This document shows, piece by piece, positions 10,721 through 21,940 of a stretch of 64,000 nucleotides of DNA. Position numbers and translations under genes: made by a program. The stretch's first letter is position 1, and every line of letters starts with the position of its first letter. The stretch lies in NCBI GenBank assembly GCA_032716605.1, contig CM064492.1, forward strand, positions 46,407,403-46,471,402. Direction: 5' to 3'. Source of the stretch: Paralithodes platypus. Its lineage: Eukaryota > Arthropoda > Malacostraca > Decapoda > Lithodidae. The notes under the pieces were generated by a model. That model had not been told where the DNA came from, ran no database searches, and worked only from the letters and a program-made list of their open reading frames with translations.

Positions 10721-10854
10721 AACTGCATGTACGTGTGGAGCATGCAGGTACGAATGATAGGTTTATTTCTTGTTACAGAACATCACTTATACTATCCAAC
10801 AAACACATTACAGTAGTTGCTAAAATGACTGGTGATATTGTTGACCTATTGCGA
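9388..10854 (+). mobile_element. LINE-B, part 2, to its 3' end
   Basis: This continues the LINE interrupted at 1362. It runs through the RT palm and C-terminal region, a 3' UTR (10721-10830) and ends at GTGATATTGTT. The final bases belong to a 23-bp sequence (10832-10854) that reappears at 11218-11240 around the next insertion. Confidence 0.8.
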
Positions 10855-11217
10855 AACAATATCACTAATCATTTTAGCAACTACTGTAATGTGTTTGTTG
10901 GATAGTATAAGTGATGTTCTGTAACAAGAAATAAACCTATCATTCGTACCTGCATGCTCCACACATACGTGCAGTTTCAGTCCCTTTTCCTAATGGCGGC
11001 GTTCCAGGCAACCTTGTTAAGGGCTGCTTCACTTGTCAAGTTTTTGGATTTGAGATCGGCACTTATAGTCCGATCCTCGATCATGGTCAGAATTGGCAAC
11101 AGTTCTCTGAACTTCCCCCATCCACATCTAGTTCTAGCGACAGTGGAAGCCTCGGCCCCACCACCGGCAGAGATGGTATCTCCTAGGTAACAAAACTTGT
11201 CCACCAGCTCCAATAAT
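10855..11217 (-). mobile_element. Second LINE-B copy, 5'-truncated, inserted tail-to-tail
   Basis: On the minus strand this is the 3' part of LINE-B. It begins at the equivalent of about 10137 and ends at the same GTGATATTGT terminus as the first copy, and lacks the interval matching about 10272-10617. It is flanked by a 23-bp direct repeat (10832-10854 and 11218-11240), a normal LINE target duplication that includes the end of the first copy. The two copies form a large inverted repeat centred near 10848. Confidence 0.85.
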
Positions 11218-11240
11218 TGATATTGTTGACCTATTGCGAA

Positions 11241-11770
11241 AGGCGGGTGCCCAACCCCGAAAGGGGTTGAAATAGGGGAGCTATCCCCCTGCCAAAGGCG
11301 GCTTTCTAGGGCCTTTCCTAGCTGATGCTGAGAGGATTGGGTTCTAGTCATGTGGTGATGGGCTGGTCTATCAGAGTGAGAGCTGAGCAATTTCTGCCAT
11401 ACCCATAGCTTACTCTGACTGTTCCTTTAACTTATATATTTTCTAGATCTCAAGTGACGGCGTCTCTTCCGTGGATTGACCTCCCAATCTACGAAGATTG
11501 GAAGCCAAAGCGTCACATTTTTCCCTTGCCCCTCAACTTTCTCTTCATAATTGCTGAGGGGCACAGGGCCCTGGGTGGGGCTTTGGTTTCCCGGGCGTTT
11601 CCGAACCCTCCTCAGCTCCCCGCCATGGAGTGGCTTCGGTCACCCAGGCTTTATTGTGGTCGGCAGGGAGGGTTCTGTGGGGGCGCTCGATTATGGCCTT
11701 GGAATTGCTCGGGGCCTTGGGGCTGTTCGGCCAGGCAGCTTGGGGAACAACAACAACAATAACAACAACA
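11241..11770 (+). mobile_element. SINE-R copy 1: ~530 bp non-autonomous element with AAC-repeat tail
   Basis: It is flanked by the 12-bp duplication ACCTATTGCGAA at 11229-11240 and 11771-11782. It starts in a GC-rich segment with strong stem-loops (AACCCCGAAAGGGGTT, then GGGGAGCTATCCCC) and ends TTCGGCCAGGCAGCTTGGGG followed by AAC repeats. The last ~70 bp match the 3' end of LINE-R (34243-37608), so LINE-R is the probable source of its retrotransposition machinery. Box-B-like GGTTCTAGTC occurs near 11340 but no clear tRNA head was seen. Open frames inside it are not conserved genes. Confidence 0.85.
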
Positions 11771-11782
11771 ACCTATTGCGAA

Positions 11783-12254
11783 CGTAAGGATATGAAAGAG
11801 GGAGACCAAATATTTCATCACCGTGTCAGAATTATTCATAAAATGTATTCCGCTACTGTATTTCACTGCAGAAAATTGTAAATCGCCATACATGAGCAGT
11901 AATTTCTCGCTCATTTGGACCCTGAGCTTCCGGAAACCTTCTAATTTTGGTCTAGGTAATAGTCCGAAATATTAAATTCAGGTACGTCAAGATCTTAGAT
12001 GATGTAATTCAGTTTGAATATTTATCGTTCATTCTATAAAAGTCTAAAAGAGATAGGTAGATGTCCGGAAAACCTATATCTTCTTCTGACGATCACCCCA
12101 GATTTAGGAAAAGTCTGAAAGACCAAGGTAAAAGTCTAGAAGACTTAGGGGTTTCACAATTCAAGATATGGCCTACTCATGCTTAGTCCTGAAGAGCATG
12201 GTTTACCTTATTCACATGGATATCATAATAAACTATTTTTGTTATCTTCTACAG
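11783..12254 (+). other. Intron-like unique sequence upstream of host exon 1
   Basis: This AT-rich sequence has no long ORF and no repeat that recurs in the window. It ends in a pyrimidine-rich tract and AG (12235-12254) directly before the candidate exon. Confidence 0.5.
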
Positions 12255-12362
12255 TAGCTCCGGTATCCTGTACACAGCAGAGTTGGATGTCCCGCCCATG
12301 GAGAGTAACACTACAGCCAGTGTCTTATTCACTCTCAGCCCTGAGTGCACTTACTCCATTCT
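12255..12362 (+). CDS. Candidate host exon 1: lumenal/extracellular beta-sandwich-like segment
   Basis: This 108-bp exon is preceded by a textbook acceptor (TTGTTATCTTCTACAG) and followed by donor GTAAGTA. One frame is open throughout and reads SSGILYTAELDVPPMESN, then TTASVLFTLSPECTYSI, with two bases left over. The pattern of alternating hydrophobics and LSPECTY resembles two strands of a fibronectin-III-like fold, with an N-glycosylation sequon (NTT). The leftover two bases join with the first base of the exon at 49709 to make a Leu codon. It does not resemble any transposon protein here. The gene is not identified; a GPI inositol-deacylase (PGAP1-like) protein is a possibility only. Confidence 0.6.
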
Positions 12363-12854
12363 GTAAGTAAAAGCTATGTCACCTTTCCTTTGTTGAAGAT
12401 AATCATATTACGGTAACTTGGATTAGCAATCAAAGTGAAAATAGTTGAACTTTTCAATATTGTACGATATCAACATTTATATGTATTTTTGATGTGGTAA
12501 TATTAGGCAAATATACTTGCCTTAGAAAAGTAATATAGGATTCAAAATCCACAATATAGGCCTAGCCTTCTAACTTCCTCAGGTTTATGCTACACTAAAT
12601 ATAATTGTAAGATTATATCATAATGTATGGAAAACAAGGTGTCATAATTCTGAAAGGGTTAAGCCTAGAAAGAAGTCTAAAGTATGATAGACTGATTGAA
12701 ATGTAACGCAACTTTTGAACTTGAAGTAAGTAGAGTTACCTTCATTAGTTAAATATAATTATCTGGTGGTAGCTTGAGCAGATTTTGTAACTCAATTGAA
12801 AAGGTTAAATCTAAAGAGAGAGAGCTAAAGTACAAATAATTAAGAAATAATTAG
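12363..12854 (+). other. Start of the large host intron
   Basis: AT-rich sequence following the donor site. No ORF or known repeat was recognised before LINE-D begins near the G run at 12854-12864. Confidence 0.5.
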
Positions 12855-12891
12855 GGGGGGGGGGAACCAGGCCAGAAATTACCCCAGTGGT

Positions 12892-14052
12892 TTGACCCCT
12901 GTAGCCGACCTTTCAAAATGCTCTAGACCGCTGTTTTCCACTCTTACTATCAATTTCTTCAACATTCGTGGCCTTTCCTCTAACTTTCACTCTGTTGTAC
13001 ATCACCTCTCCTCTGCTAACCCTGATTTTGTTCTCACTGAAACCCAGTTGTCTGGGACTACTGACAGCAAATCCTTCTCTGCATCCTCTTACTATCTCTA
13101 TCTACAGTTTCAAGCCAAAGGTGGATGTTGCGTTTATGTGCACAGTAATCTTGCTTTCTCTCGTTTTCCCAATTTTGATTCTTCTGAATTCTCAACTCTA
13201 TGGCTAAAGCTTTCTTGTTACTCTCAAGCTAAATATTTATGCACTGTTTACCTCCCCTAATTCTACTGACTATTCAAAATTCTCTGACTATCTAATTTAT
13301 AAAGTGGAACACATTCTATCCACATTACCAGCCGTCCGGCTGGCTCAGTTGATAGCGTGCCTGAATCCCATCTTGAAGGTCTAGCGTTCAATCCCCGCTC
13401 AGATTGAAAAGTTTTTCTGGGATATAGCCGGCGGTTACCATCTCCCCATGAGCAAGGGGGATGGGTAATGGTCTCTGGTAGACTGAAGAAAGCCAAGCGC
13501 TTGTGAATCCTCGAAGGAGGAGAACGAGCGCTATATAAGTAACCAGACGATTATTATTATTATTATTATCTCTCCTTTCGTAGAAATCTCCATCATAAGA
13601 GATTTCAATGTTCATCACTGCCAATGGCTCTCCTCCCATTTCACTGACCAACCTGGTGAACAAGCCTACATCTTTTCTATCCTAAATGACCTACAGCAGT
13701 TAGTCCAGCAGCTATTCAAATTCCTGACCACTTTCGAGATCAGCCCAACATTATTTACAGTTTATTTCTAACTTTTAAACCTTTTCTCTCCGTTGGGCTC
13801 CTCCGATCACAACCTTATCTCTGTTACCTGTCATATCTCTCCAGTACGGCCATCTGATCCTCCTAGCTGGCTGCGCTTGTGGCACATTGGCACTGCCGAC
13901 TGGGAGGCTCTTCAGCAGTACTTATTTGATTTCCCATGGAATGTTTTTGTTTCTGTGGCCAGGGACCCTCGGAGTGTACCGAACGCATGACCGAGGTAAT
14001 CCTCTCGGGCATGGTGGCATAAATTCCATTTTCTTTCTCAGTCTAATTAAAA
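12892..14052 (+). pseudogene. LINE-D endonuclease domain, interrupted
   Basis: The frame shows FNIRGLSSNF at the start, LTETQLSG (the catalytic Glu region), SSYYLYLQFQAKGGCCVYV and, after the SINE at 13328-13571, VEISIIRDFNVHH (GDFN motif with Gly changed to Arg) and GSSDHNLISV (catalytic SDH). It ends in ECTERMTEVIL-type sequence before LINE-C. Stops and frameshifts are present, so it is inactive. Confidence 0.78.
13328..13571 (+). mobile_element. tRNA-derived SINE with ATT-repeat tail
   Basis: The head has A-box-like GGCTCAGTTGATAGC and B-box-like CGTTCAATCCC. The body ends GCGCTATATAAGTAACCAG, followed by ATT repeats at 13550-13570. It interrupts the LINE-D endonuclease reading. The target duplication is not clear. 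An internal RNA polymerase III promoter is expected for such elements. Confidence 0.75.
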
Positions 14053-14059
14053 AAAATCT

Positions 14060-14644
14060 TGGTTTACTCTTACAGTATCTTACAATAGATCCTCAGGAAA
14101 AATAGGTAAACTAGGCCTGTGTATCCAGCTCAGTACCAGTACTTGCACTGCTGCGGATGTTCACGGTGTTGGCGGCGGCGGCAGCAGACGCAACATTTTT
14201 ACTATTCTGTACTTTCGCTTTGTAATCAAACTTCAAATCTTGTCTTTCCGATGCTTTATCAAGATTACTTTCAAACTTCTTTACTGATTCGGAATCGACT
14301 ACATACAGTACTGGGGCAGTGCGTTCCACTCATTTACCACTCTATCACAAAAAGAGTTCTTTGTCTTTTTAAGCCTAGTTCTCTCCTTGAACATTTGCTT
14401 TGTGTCCTCTCGTTCTTGTTCCCTCCCGCATCAAGAAGGTACCTTCACACACATCCTCATCATACTTTTCTGACACTATCTTAAAAGTCTCGATCATATC
14501 CCCTCTCTTTCTCCTATATGCCAATGTCGGGAGTCCCAGTATCTTCAACCTCTGCTCATAGCCCTGGTTCTTCAAAGTTGGTACCAGCTTGCTAGCTCTC
14601 CTCTGCACTTTCTCCACCACTTCTATATCTTTCACCATATATGG
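14060..14644 (-). mobile_element. LINE-C copy 1 (-), 3' part
   Basis: On the minus strand it encodes the C-terminal part of LINE-C ORF2 (VEKVQRRASKLVPTL, GLPTLAYRRKRGDM) and its 3' UTR, matching 30440-31018. It ends with degenerate CTTACAGTA repeats like the tail of the copy in DIRS-2. It is continued at 40442-41768, the two parts being separated by the I-like element. Confidence 0.85.
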
Positions 14645-16694
14645 ATGGAATCTGACTCGGATGAATTTAGAAATATTCGTCCTATGGAATCTAAAATTGC
14701 CCCCTCCGACGCCGACCCCTGCGAGAAATTGGACTGCCTCAACCCTTCCCCTGCTGCCAACAGTGCCGGAGTTCCCCACTCAGGCATGGCACCCACAGAC
14801 CTCGGCAAACCTCCTAAGGATACTGTGACGAATTCTCCATCGTCGGGTAGTGAGATCCATCAGGTGATCTCCCCGGCATCAATTCCTATGCACAGTACTG
14901 CCTCTGTGATCAATAATAGTGATGACAACCCCACAGTCTCGACTTTAACTTCTAAATTACCAGATTATGATTCTAGCCTTAGCCTACCTCTTCATTCCGT
15001 TGACAACCTTAATGAAGAAGCTCGCATGCCCTCAGCTGACACCCCTACGGATGCTTCTTGCATCCCTGACCCGTCTGCGACTACATCTGTTACCATCTTC
15101 CCTCCGGATGCAGGATCTACTACCTCAATTAAACCTGCTTCTGTACCTCCACGATCTCAACGGGCCATTGATGCAGGTACAGGAAAAGACCTTACCGGTA
15201 TTTCCTCTGCCATTCACACGCTTCAACCGTTCGTACCTTCGCATAACCGACAAGGGCGTAAGCGTAACACGTATACCCCTGCTTCGAAGGACACTTATAA
15301 CGCTATGTTCAGTCCCCCTGATTGGTCACGGTTTTTCACGGTCTCTGGTGAAACTATGGATGATTTCAGTCTATACGATACTCTCGCACAAGATATTGGT
15401 GACTTCACCATGCATGCTGTTGGATCGGCCAAGCGCATGATTGAGGTGAAAACACAGGAGCAATCAGAAGCCTTACAAGCCTACCTCGACACCCCCAACG
15501 ACAGATACACAGGTAAACCAGATGAATACCTGAATCAGTGTACTGGCACGGTTGTGCTCCCTTCCGACTTCGAATTTGCAGATCAGAGCTTTACAGACTC
15601 AACCAATCGTATCTTAAAATTATTGCAAAGAACTGACCCCACTGTTGTTAAAGTTGACACTTATACTGCTCCTCAGCGTGGAAATCGGCCCCCACTACGC
15701 ATTGTCAAAATCTATTTTAAGCGCCATGACCTCCCTATGCATGTCCGTCTTGCAGGTCGCCAACTGCAGGTACGAAGGTATGTTAACAAGCCGAGACAAT
15801 GCACAAATTGCTGGAAGCTTGGGCATTCAACCCCACGGTGTCGGGCTCTCAATGCTCGTTGCTTAAATTGCGGCTCAGAACAACATGCTCTCAACAATTG
15901 TCAAGCCAGCGCGGCCCGTTGTGCAAATTGTGACAGGTCCCACAAAGCCAATGACAGAACATGCCCGCACTTTTCGTTTCATCGTGACGTATTACATTTA
16001 CAGGCCACAAATGGACTCCCCTTCCGGTCTGCTGCAGCACAATTAAGGCAGGAAGGTAAATCTCCTCCATATCGACGGTATGAATCAACTACACCCGCTG
16101 ACTCCTCTGACGACCAGCGTCCAGAGCAGCCTCCGGCGCCACCTATTAGCCCACAACATTACCCCACCAATGATACCTTCCGTTTAGTTCACCTTAACTC
16201 CCCGGACCTATCCACCTCTAACAGGTTCGAGGGATTTACTAACTTGACCGATGATACTGAGTTTTGGAACATGACTGCCGAAGAGAACCTCATGGAATGT
16301 AACAGTACCAGATATAGAGACTTCTCCCCAATCTCACTCCACCCAGTCGCAGCCTCGGAAAAAGTGTAAGGTTGCAAGTCCTATCCGGTCTTTATCCCGG
16401 ACCTCGAAACTCGGTTCCACCACACAGAAGTGGGTTATGCCTACCCACGATCCGGACTGTGGCTGCCATAACTGCGGCCGATTCTTTCTACTTCAGCACA
16501 AGACTTCTACCCGTACAGTACTCACCGAACATCTTCACAAATTTCTTTCCAAGCGAGCTCCAGCAAAAGATGCTCAAATTCACCCTACTCCTTGTTATTG
16601 TGTCACCCATATTTGTGAATCTGATCCTACGCCCAAGGACTTGATGCAGAAATTCCTGAAGGACAATAACCTGTTGGATTCTGACTTGACTAAT
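14645..16694 (+). pseudogene. I-like element ORF1, 5' part: zinc-knuckle nucleic-acid-binding protein
   Basis: 574 codons are open from 14645 to 16369. The N-terminal ~190 residues are Ser/Pro/Thr-rich and acidic. An RRM-like region follows. Three CCHC-type knuckles are visible at about residues 385-440 (CTNCWKLGHSTPRC, CLNCGSEQHALNNC, CANCDRSHKANDRTC). A frameshift near 16345 moves the continuation into another frame, which adds a further Cys/His segment (CGCHNC..CYCVTHIC) and runs to the DIRS-2 junction at 16694. The protein would bind LINE RNA as the ORF1 partner of ORF2. Confidence 0.82.
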
Positions 16695-16697
16695 ATT

Positions 16698-17045
16698 ATA
16701 GGTTTGACTCCTGCAAGGAGAAAAAGAAAACCTAATATTTAGTAGTGGCCCCGTAATCATTGACGATTATGCCTATTACATAAGGCATCCTCTTCAAACT
16801 CTCATTTACCGTAGTTTGAATCTACCGCGCAGAGCATAAACAATTGAGGAGCCTTCATCATGAGCGCACGCAACCTCACTCATGGTTCGTCATTATGAAA
16901 TTGAGTACTCACTACGAAAAAACTTCGTAAAAAATAACAAATAAAAAGAAAATAAGAATAACTAATCATAAGCTTTCCATAACTTCGTGGCTGTACTTGT
17001 GTGGATCTTTGACCAGACGCTGACTTCAGGCGTCATTCTTCCTTC
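16698..17045 (-). repeat. DIRS-2 terminal repeat, 3' end of element
   Basis: 16759-17045 is the inverted counterpart of 32225-32509, with few differences. The outer ~60 bp (16698-16758, starting ATAGGTTTGACTCC) is present only at this end and in the ICR. Confidence 0.92.
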
Positions 17046-17116
17046 ACTGACATATCAAGTAAACCAAAATCCTTAATACATCAACGAATGGGAAGGGGAT
17101 GGTCGGGAGGGCCCCA

Positions 17117-17225
17117 GTCGTCAATGATTACGGGGCCACTACTAAATATTAGGTTTTCTTTATCTCCTTGCAGGAGTCAAACCTATAATTTATTAGTGGA
17201 CCCTCCATCATTGACAATTATGCCT
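17117..17225 (-). repeat. DIRS-2 internal complementary region
   Basis: On the plus strand it joins the complement of the 16698-16770 end to the complement of the 32490-32531 end, meeting at CCTATAATTTATTAGTGG. This equals the predicted circle junction with AAT as the shared triplet. Confidence 0.9.
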
Positions 17226-17461
17226 GATATCTAAGACTGGAGGGGGACATTCGTAATCATATCATAACTCTAGCAAAAGCAGATAATCAAACAACCACAT
17301 AGTATTCTTACTTTGTAAAAAAATATATATTTGTGTGCATAAACTTTATACAGCATATAAATATACAAAAAAAGGTGACAAGCAGGAGCGTGCTTAGAAG
17401 AAGCCTGCTTGGACAAAAAAGGGGTTAACTCCGAGACTCTGTACACAGAGCTGGTAGTTAA

Positions 17462-18089
17462 CCCGGGAGCTGCGGGGAGACTCTTAAGAGTTCCCCCGGC
17501 GCACTGCGGGGAGACTCTTAAGAGTCAGAGAAAAAAAAAATCAACTTTTGACATCGAAAAAAAAAAAAAAATTATATTTTTTTTTTTTATTTTTTTTTTT
17601 TTTTTTGGCCCCTGGGCCATGCAAAATCTCAGTCCTCTACCTCCCCTCCTTCCCCACTTTCCTCCTCTCCTTCAGTTATCACCTATTTTCCCTGTTATTC
17701 CCTTATTCTGAGGTATATTTTCGTGCTAACATTAGAAATCCGATTGGAGGGTGTGGTCATCACTGATAGCAAGCGAGTGCAAGAGAGAGAGAGAGAGTAT
17801 CGATCGACTGTGTCTCAGTGGCCTTGGGGGAAATTGGCGGGAAAGCAGATTGCCTCACCCATACATTATACAACTCGCGGGCTATACCTCCGATTTTGAC
17901 CATCCAAACGCTGTTTTCACTCGTTTTATTGTTGTTTCAGGTTAATACCTTTATAATCAACCCATAATAGGCGCATATGGATAAGTATTAATGCTATTAA
18001 TGGCACAATGAATATTTTAGTGACGGAAACACCTCAAATACGTCAGCACAGGGGGACGTTTCCAATTACCCCCATGCGCACTTCAGAGG
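17462..18089 (+). mobile_element. TTAA MITE family B, copy 1
   Basis: It is flanked by TTAA at 17458-17461 and 18090-18093. The left end has the palindrome ACTCTTAAGAGT twice (17480-17491 and 17514-17525). The middle has long A and T runs (17530-17605). The right end is CCCCCATGCGCACTTCAGAGG. The same element lies inverted at 43435-47858. No transposase is encoded. TTAA duplication points to the piggyBac superfamily. Confidence 0.82.
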
Positions 18090-18556
18090 TTAAGAAGGCA
18101 CCCCACTTAAAGTAAGTGGTGAAAAATAAAAACATCAAAGTTTACATGTGCACATATAAACCCCATTAACTCGTGGATATATATCTAAAATTATACCCTA
18201 AAAATAAAAGGAACTCGTGTACTGTCGCAGAAGTACTGAACTCTTGTACTTCTGCAGAGGTACTTACATTACAAATACAAGTTGCGGCCGCAACTACTAA
18301 GATTACTTAAAATTATATTGCTTCACAGCCAAAACTATTTACAACAAGCATTGTCGTTCTACTATGATTGTACGTTAGCACAATTTCCTGTAATGAATAC
18401 TACAGAGAAATTTTATATCACAGCACCTACACCCTGTATCACAGCTCGTAAGCTCCGCACACGCACTCCGGCGGGGTCTAGGGTGTCCTATGTTACACTG
18501 ACTGCACCCCCCCCCTCTCTTTTCTTCATCTAAACACTAAGTGACCCAGAGGCCAC

Positions 18557-20010
18557 CTAGACCCTCTGCCGTAAAGCTATACATGGCATGGAAGGCCTGT
18601 CTAAAGCTACTGAAAGGTATCGAGTAAAAAAAGTATGATTAGAGGACCAGAGGTGCGTGGCTGCTATGTCCTCAACAGAAAAATTCTTAAGGAAACGTAA
18701 AGAGGTCGCCCATTTGCGTAAATCGTGAGCTCTACCCACAACGCCGGGATTACTTTCCTGAATGACGTTAACTAAGAGAGAAGCCAGTTTACGTTTCATT
18801 ACGCGTTTACCCGTACTTGATACCCATAAAGCACCTTGTTGATTCCTAGGTGCGACTCTCAAATATTTGGTTAGCGCTTGCACTGGACATAAATTATGGT
18901 GCACCTTTCCCCTTTTCAACGCCGGCACCGTGAACTCTGAAAACACGTGATCACTGTGCTCATTCTTGGCGATGAACCCCGGGGAAGGGGCAATATGAAT
19001 ACAATCATTGAGCCTCCCAAACCTGATGCAATTAGGTGTGTTGCTCATCGCCGCCAGCTCAGATACCCTGTTCCCGGTAGCCAAAGCCATAAGGAATACT
19101 GCCCTTTTTAAAAGTAAGTCAAAATCTGCAGTATTTTGGTACCGCCGGGAATGAAGTAATGACAACGCTTTGTCCAGAGACCAGGTAGGCATGAGCTGAC
19201 GGGGAGGTGGGCGGAGTTTAAAACATACCCTCATGAAACCTGTCTCCTCCGCTAGTGGTATGGTTGTTGTTGTTGTTGTTCCCCAAGCTGCCTGGCCGAA
19301 CAGCCCCAAGGCCCCGAGCAATTCCAAGGCCATAACCGAGTGCCCCCACAGAACCCTCCCCGCCGACCACAATAAAGCCTGGGTGACCAAAGCCACTCCA
19401 TGGCGTGGGGCTGAGGAGGGTGCGGAAACGCCCAGGAAACCAAAGCCCCACCCAGGGCCCTGTGCCCCTCAGCAATTATGAAGAGAAAGTTGAGGGGCAA
19501 GGGAAAAATGTGACGCTTTGGCTTCCAATCTTGGTAGATTGGGAGGTCAATCCACGGAAGAGACGCCGTCACTTGAAATCTAGAAAATATATAAGTTAAA
19601 GGAAAAGTTAGAGTAAGCTATGGGTATGGCAGAGATTGCTCAGCTCTCACTCTGATAGACCAGCCCATCACCACATGACTAGAACCCAATCCTCTCAGCA
19701 TCAGCTAGAAAAGGCCCTAGAAAGCCGCCTTTGGCGGGGGGATAGCTCCCCTATTTCAACCCCTTTCGGGGTTGGGCACCCGCCCAAGTGGTATGGTTAG
19801 ACCTGTAAGGTCAAAAAATGGCATCCTAATTGCTGTTAAGTGATTCTTTAACGTTACTACAGATAGACGTTTCTGCTCAAACAGATAGTTTAAATAATTA
19901 AAAACCAAAGCCACCGAAGGCACAGTATCTGAGTATCCAAGAAGTGAAAGACTGCCAATGCGATTGATACTGTCGCTTAGTAGATTGTGTGTATTGATTC
20001 ATGAATTTAT
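18557..20010 (-). pseudogene. DIRS-2 tyrosine recombinase, split by a SINE
   Basis: The C-terminal catalytic part (18557-19265) is open and well conserved: MALATGNRVSELAAM with catalytic Arg, AHDLRKWATSLRFL with His/Arg, and FTRYLSVALDRP with Tyr. The N-terminal core-binding part (19787-20010) includes QKRLSVVTLKNHLTAIRM and is read in the same frame. One frameshift near 19920 separates it from RQYQSHWQSFTSW. SINE-R copy 2 sits between at 19266-19786. Without the SINE and the shift the enzyme would look functional. Confidence 0.85.
19266..19786 (-). mobile_element. SINE-R copy 2 (-)
   Basis: This is the same element as 11241-11770, reversed, with its tail of GTT repeats at 19264-19280. It is flanked by AGTGGTATGGTT at 19254-19265 and 19787-19798. 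It interrupts the DIRS-2 recombinase gene within the codons reading LTIPLA. Confidence 0.88.
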
Positions 20011-20034
20011 CGGTCACGTTTCTACCATACGGAG

Positions 20035-20943
20035 CTAGCCATTTGACCTCCTGAATGTCCATAATGCAAAAGTCAGCGAGGTCTCTAGGTTGCCAATCGT
20101 GTCTAAGTGGAAATACCCGACCGGGAGCGACACCGGGTTCGGGCACCACGTTTTTAATTGCTGGTACCACGCCTGCGCCGGCCACAGGGGCGCGATTAAC
20201 GAGACTACGCCCCGATAATCCTGTAGTTTGTTTACTACGTGGCACATCAGAGAAGCGTCTGGCGGCGGAAACAGATAAATGAAACTCCACATGTTCCAGT
20301 CCGTCACCAGTGCGTCGGGTCCTCCCGCCGGCGTGGTTGTCCGGCGGGTTAGGTACAGCGGGAGTTTGTGAGTCTCCGCAGATGCAAATAAATCCACTTG
20401 TGGACGGTAAGGCTTCACAATCATTAGGTCGAAAATGTTTTGCTTGAGTGCCCATTCTACTGTTGTGCTCTGTCTCCGAGATAGAGCGTCTGCCCAAACG
20501 TTCGCTACGCCGGGGAGATAAGAAGCGTGAAGCTGAATGTCCAGCTTGTTGGCTAGTACAAAAATCGTTTCTGACACGTTTAGCAACCTCCGAGATCGCG
20601 TTGACCCCTGTTTCTGAATGCAGTGAACCGCATTCAGATTGTCCATCCTGAAGGCCACTGACTTGCCCCGCAAAGAAAAGCCGTGAGCCTGACTAGCAAT
20701 TCTTTGACATTTATGTGGGAGGATTCTGAATGGGACCAAAGCCCTTGACCCTGATGCCCTTGGTTTGACTGAAAGCCCCAACCTATCGTGCCTGACGCAT
20801 CCGTGTCCACCCATACCGTCGGCGGAGGAGAGGTCCATGACATGACTGAGTGCAATGTTTCCCTCTTCGCCCAGACCGCTAGTAAGTTGTGTATTAATTT
20901 TGGGATGGGCCATAATGTTTCCGCCGGCAATAGTGGAAAACAT
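20035..20943 (-). pseudogene. DIRS-2 RNase H and C-terminal domain
   Basis: The frame shows KSVAFRMDNLNAVHCI, then LPGVANVWADALSR with the RNase H Asp residues kept. The tail domain follows: QVDLFASAETHKLP, GGPDALVTDW, FIYLFPPPDASLM and LIAPLWPAQAW. The first RNase H strand (TVWVDTDASGTIGWGF) is in the upstream RT frame, so one frameshift near 20640-20700 divides the domain. Confidence 0.82.
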
Positions 20944-21905
20944 TTGTTGCCCTCCAAAATTAAACGTTTGACTTTCATCTGGCCCAACTTTACAGTTAGT
21001 TTAATCCAGTTGAGAGTGCCGACCAGAGATTCCCAGACTCTCCGTGTCGTAGTCAGACTGTAAAGAAACAGAAACAGTTTCTTGCGAAACCTGTTCCGAT
21101 TGTCCACACTCTGACTCAGAGTGAGAGCGGCTGTGTCCCAGACCAGCCCTATCCACTGGACCACTCGTGAGGGAACAAGGTTTGACTTTACCAGGTTTAC
21201 CTTGAATCCTAGAGATTTTACATGATTTAATGTTATGATGACATGATTTATGCATAACTGTTCCGTCTCCGCCACCACCAGCCAGTCCTCTAGATACCAC
21301 AAAATCCTGATCCCTTGTTGCAACAAGGGCATCAGGGCTTGCCGGACTTATTTCGTGAATATGCGAGGTGCTAGGTTTAAACCGAACGGCATCCTCTGAA
21401 AGACATAAGTCTGATGCATGATACGTAAGGCCAGAAAATGTTGAAACCGTTTGTTTACCGGGACGTGCCAGTACGCGTCCGTCAGGTCTAAAGAACACAT
21501 CCACCCTTCCGGCGGAAGTGTTAGCCTGATCTGATTCACTGTCAGCATCCGGAAGGACACGGTGTGAATGTGAAGGTTCAGATAAGACAGGTCTACGACC
21601 GGCCTCATCTGAACACTGTCCCTTTTGGGCACCAAAAAAAGTTTGGATGTAAAAACTGGGTAATTTTGTGGAACCGGGATGATAACATTCTTGGCCACCA
21701 TCTCTTGGATCAGTGACTCCACCTCTAATGAAACAAAATTTGCCTTTGTCGGCTGACGTAAACGAGGTCGCCAGAGCCACTGCCAGGTGATGCCTTTGCG
21801 TGCCACCATCCTCGCCCATGTGTTTAAAGGCCATGCGCGATGATTCGCCCGGAACGACCGCGTTAGCAGACAAGGGTTCGCCGGCTGGACTACCCTCCGA
21901 TCCAC
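20634..21905 (-). pseudogene. DIRS-2 reverse transcriptase
   Basis: Two open pieces in one frame (21905-21348 and 21332-20634) are separated by a single TAA stop. Motifs are MRPVVDLSYLN, SLDLTDAYWHVPVNKRFQHFL (motif A Asp kept), FQRMPFGLNLAPRIF, and WYLEDWLVVAET where most DIRS RTs read YLDD. The connection and the first RNase H strand follow. The Glu for Asp in the catalytic box and the stop suggest inactivity. The 5' part overlaps the end of gag. Confidence 0.85.
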
Positions 21906-21940
21906 CCGCCGGAAGATCGGCCCTAGGAGTGAGAGAGACC

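Noticed and set aside
11241..11320. GC-rich stem-loops at the SINE-R 5' end as a self-cleaving HDV-like or hammerhead ribozyme
   Set aside because: The hairpins are strong, but I could not fit the HDV double pseudoknot or the hammerhead core (the CTGATG is not followed by A and stems do not close).
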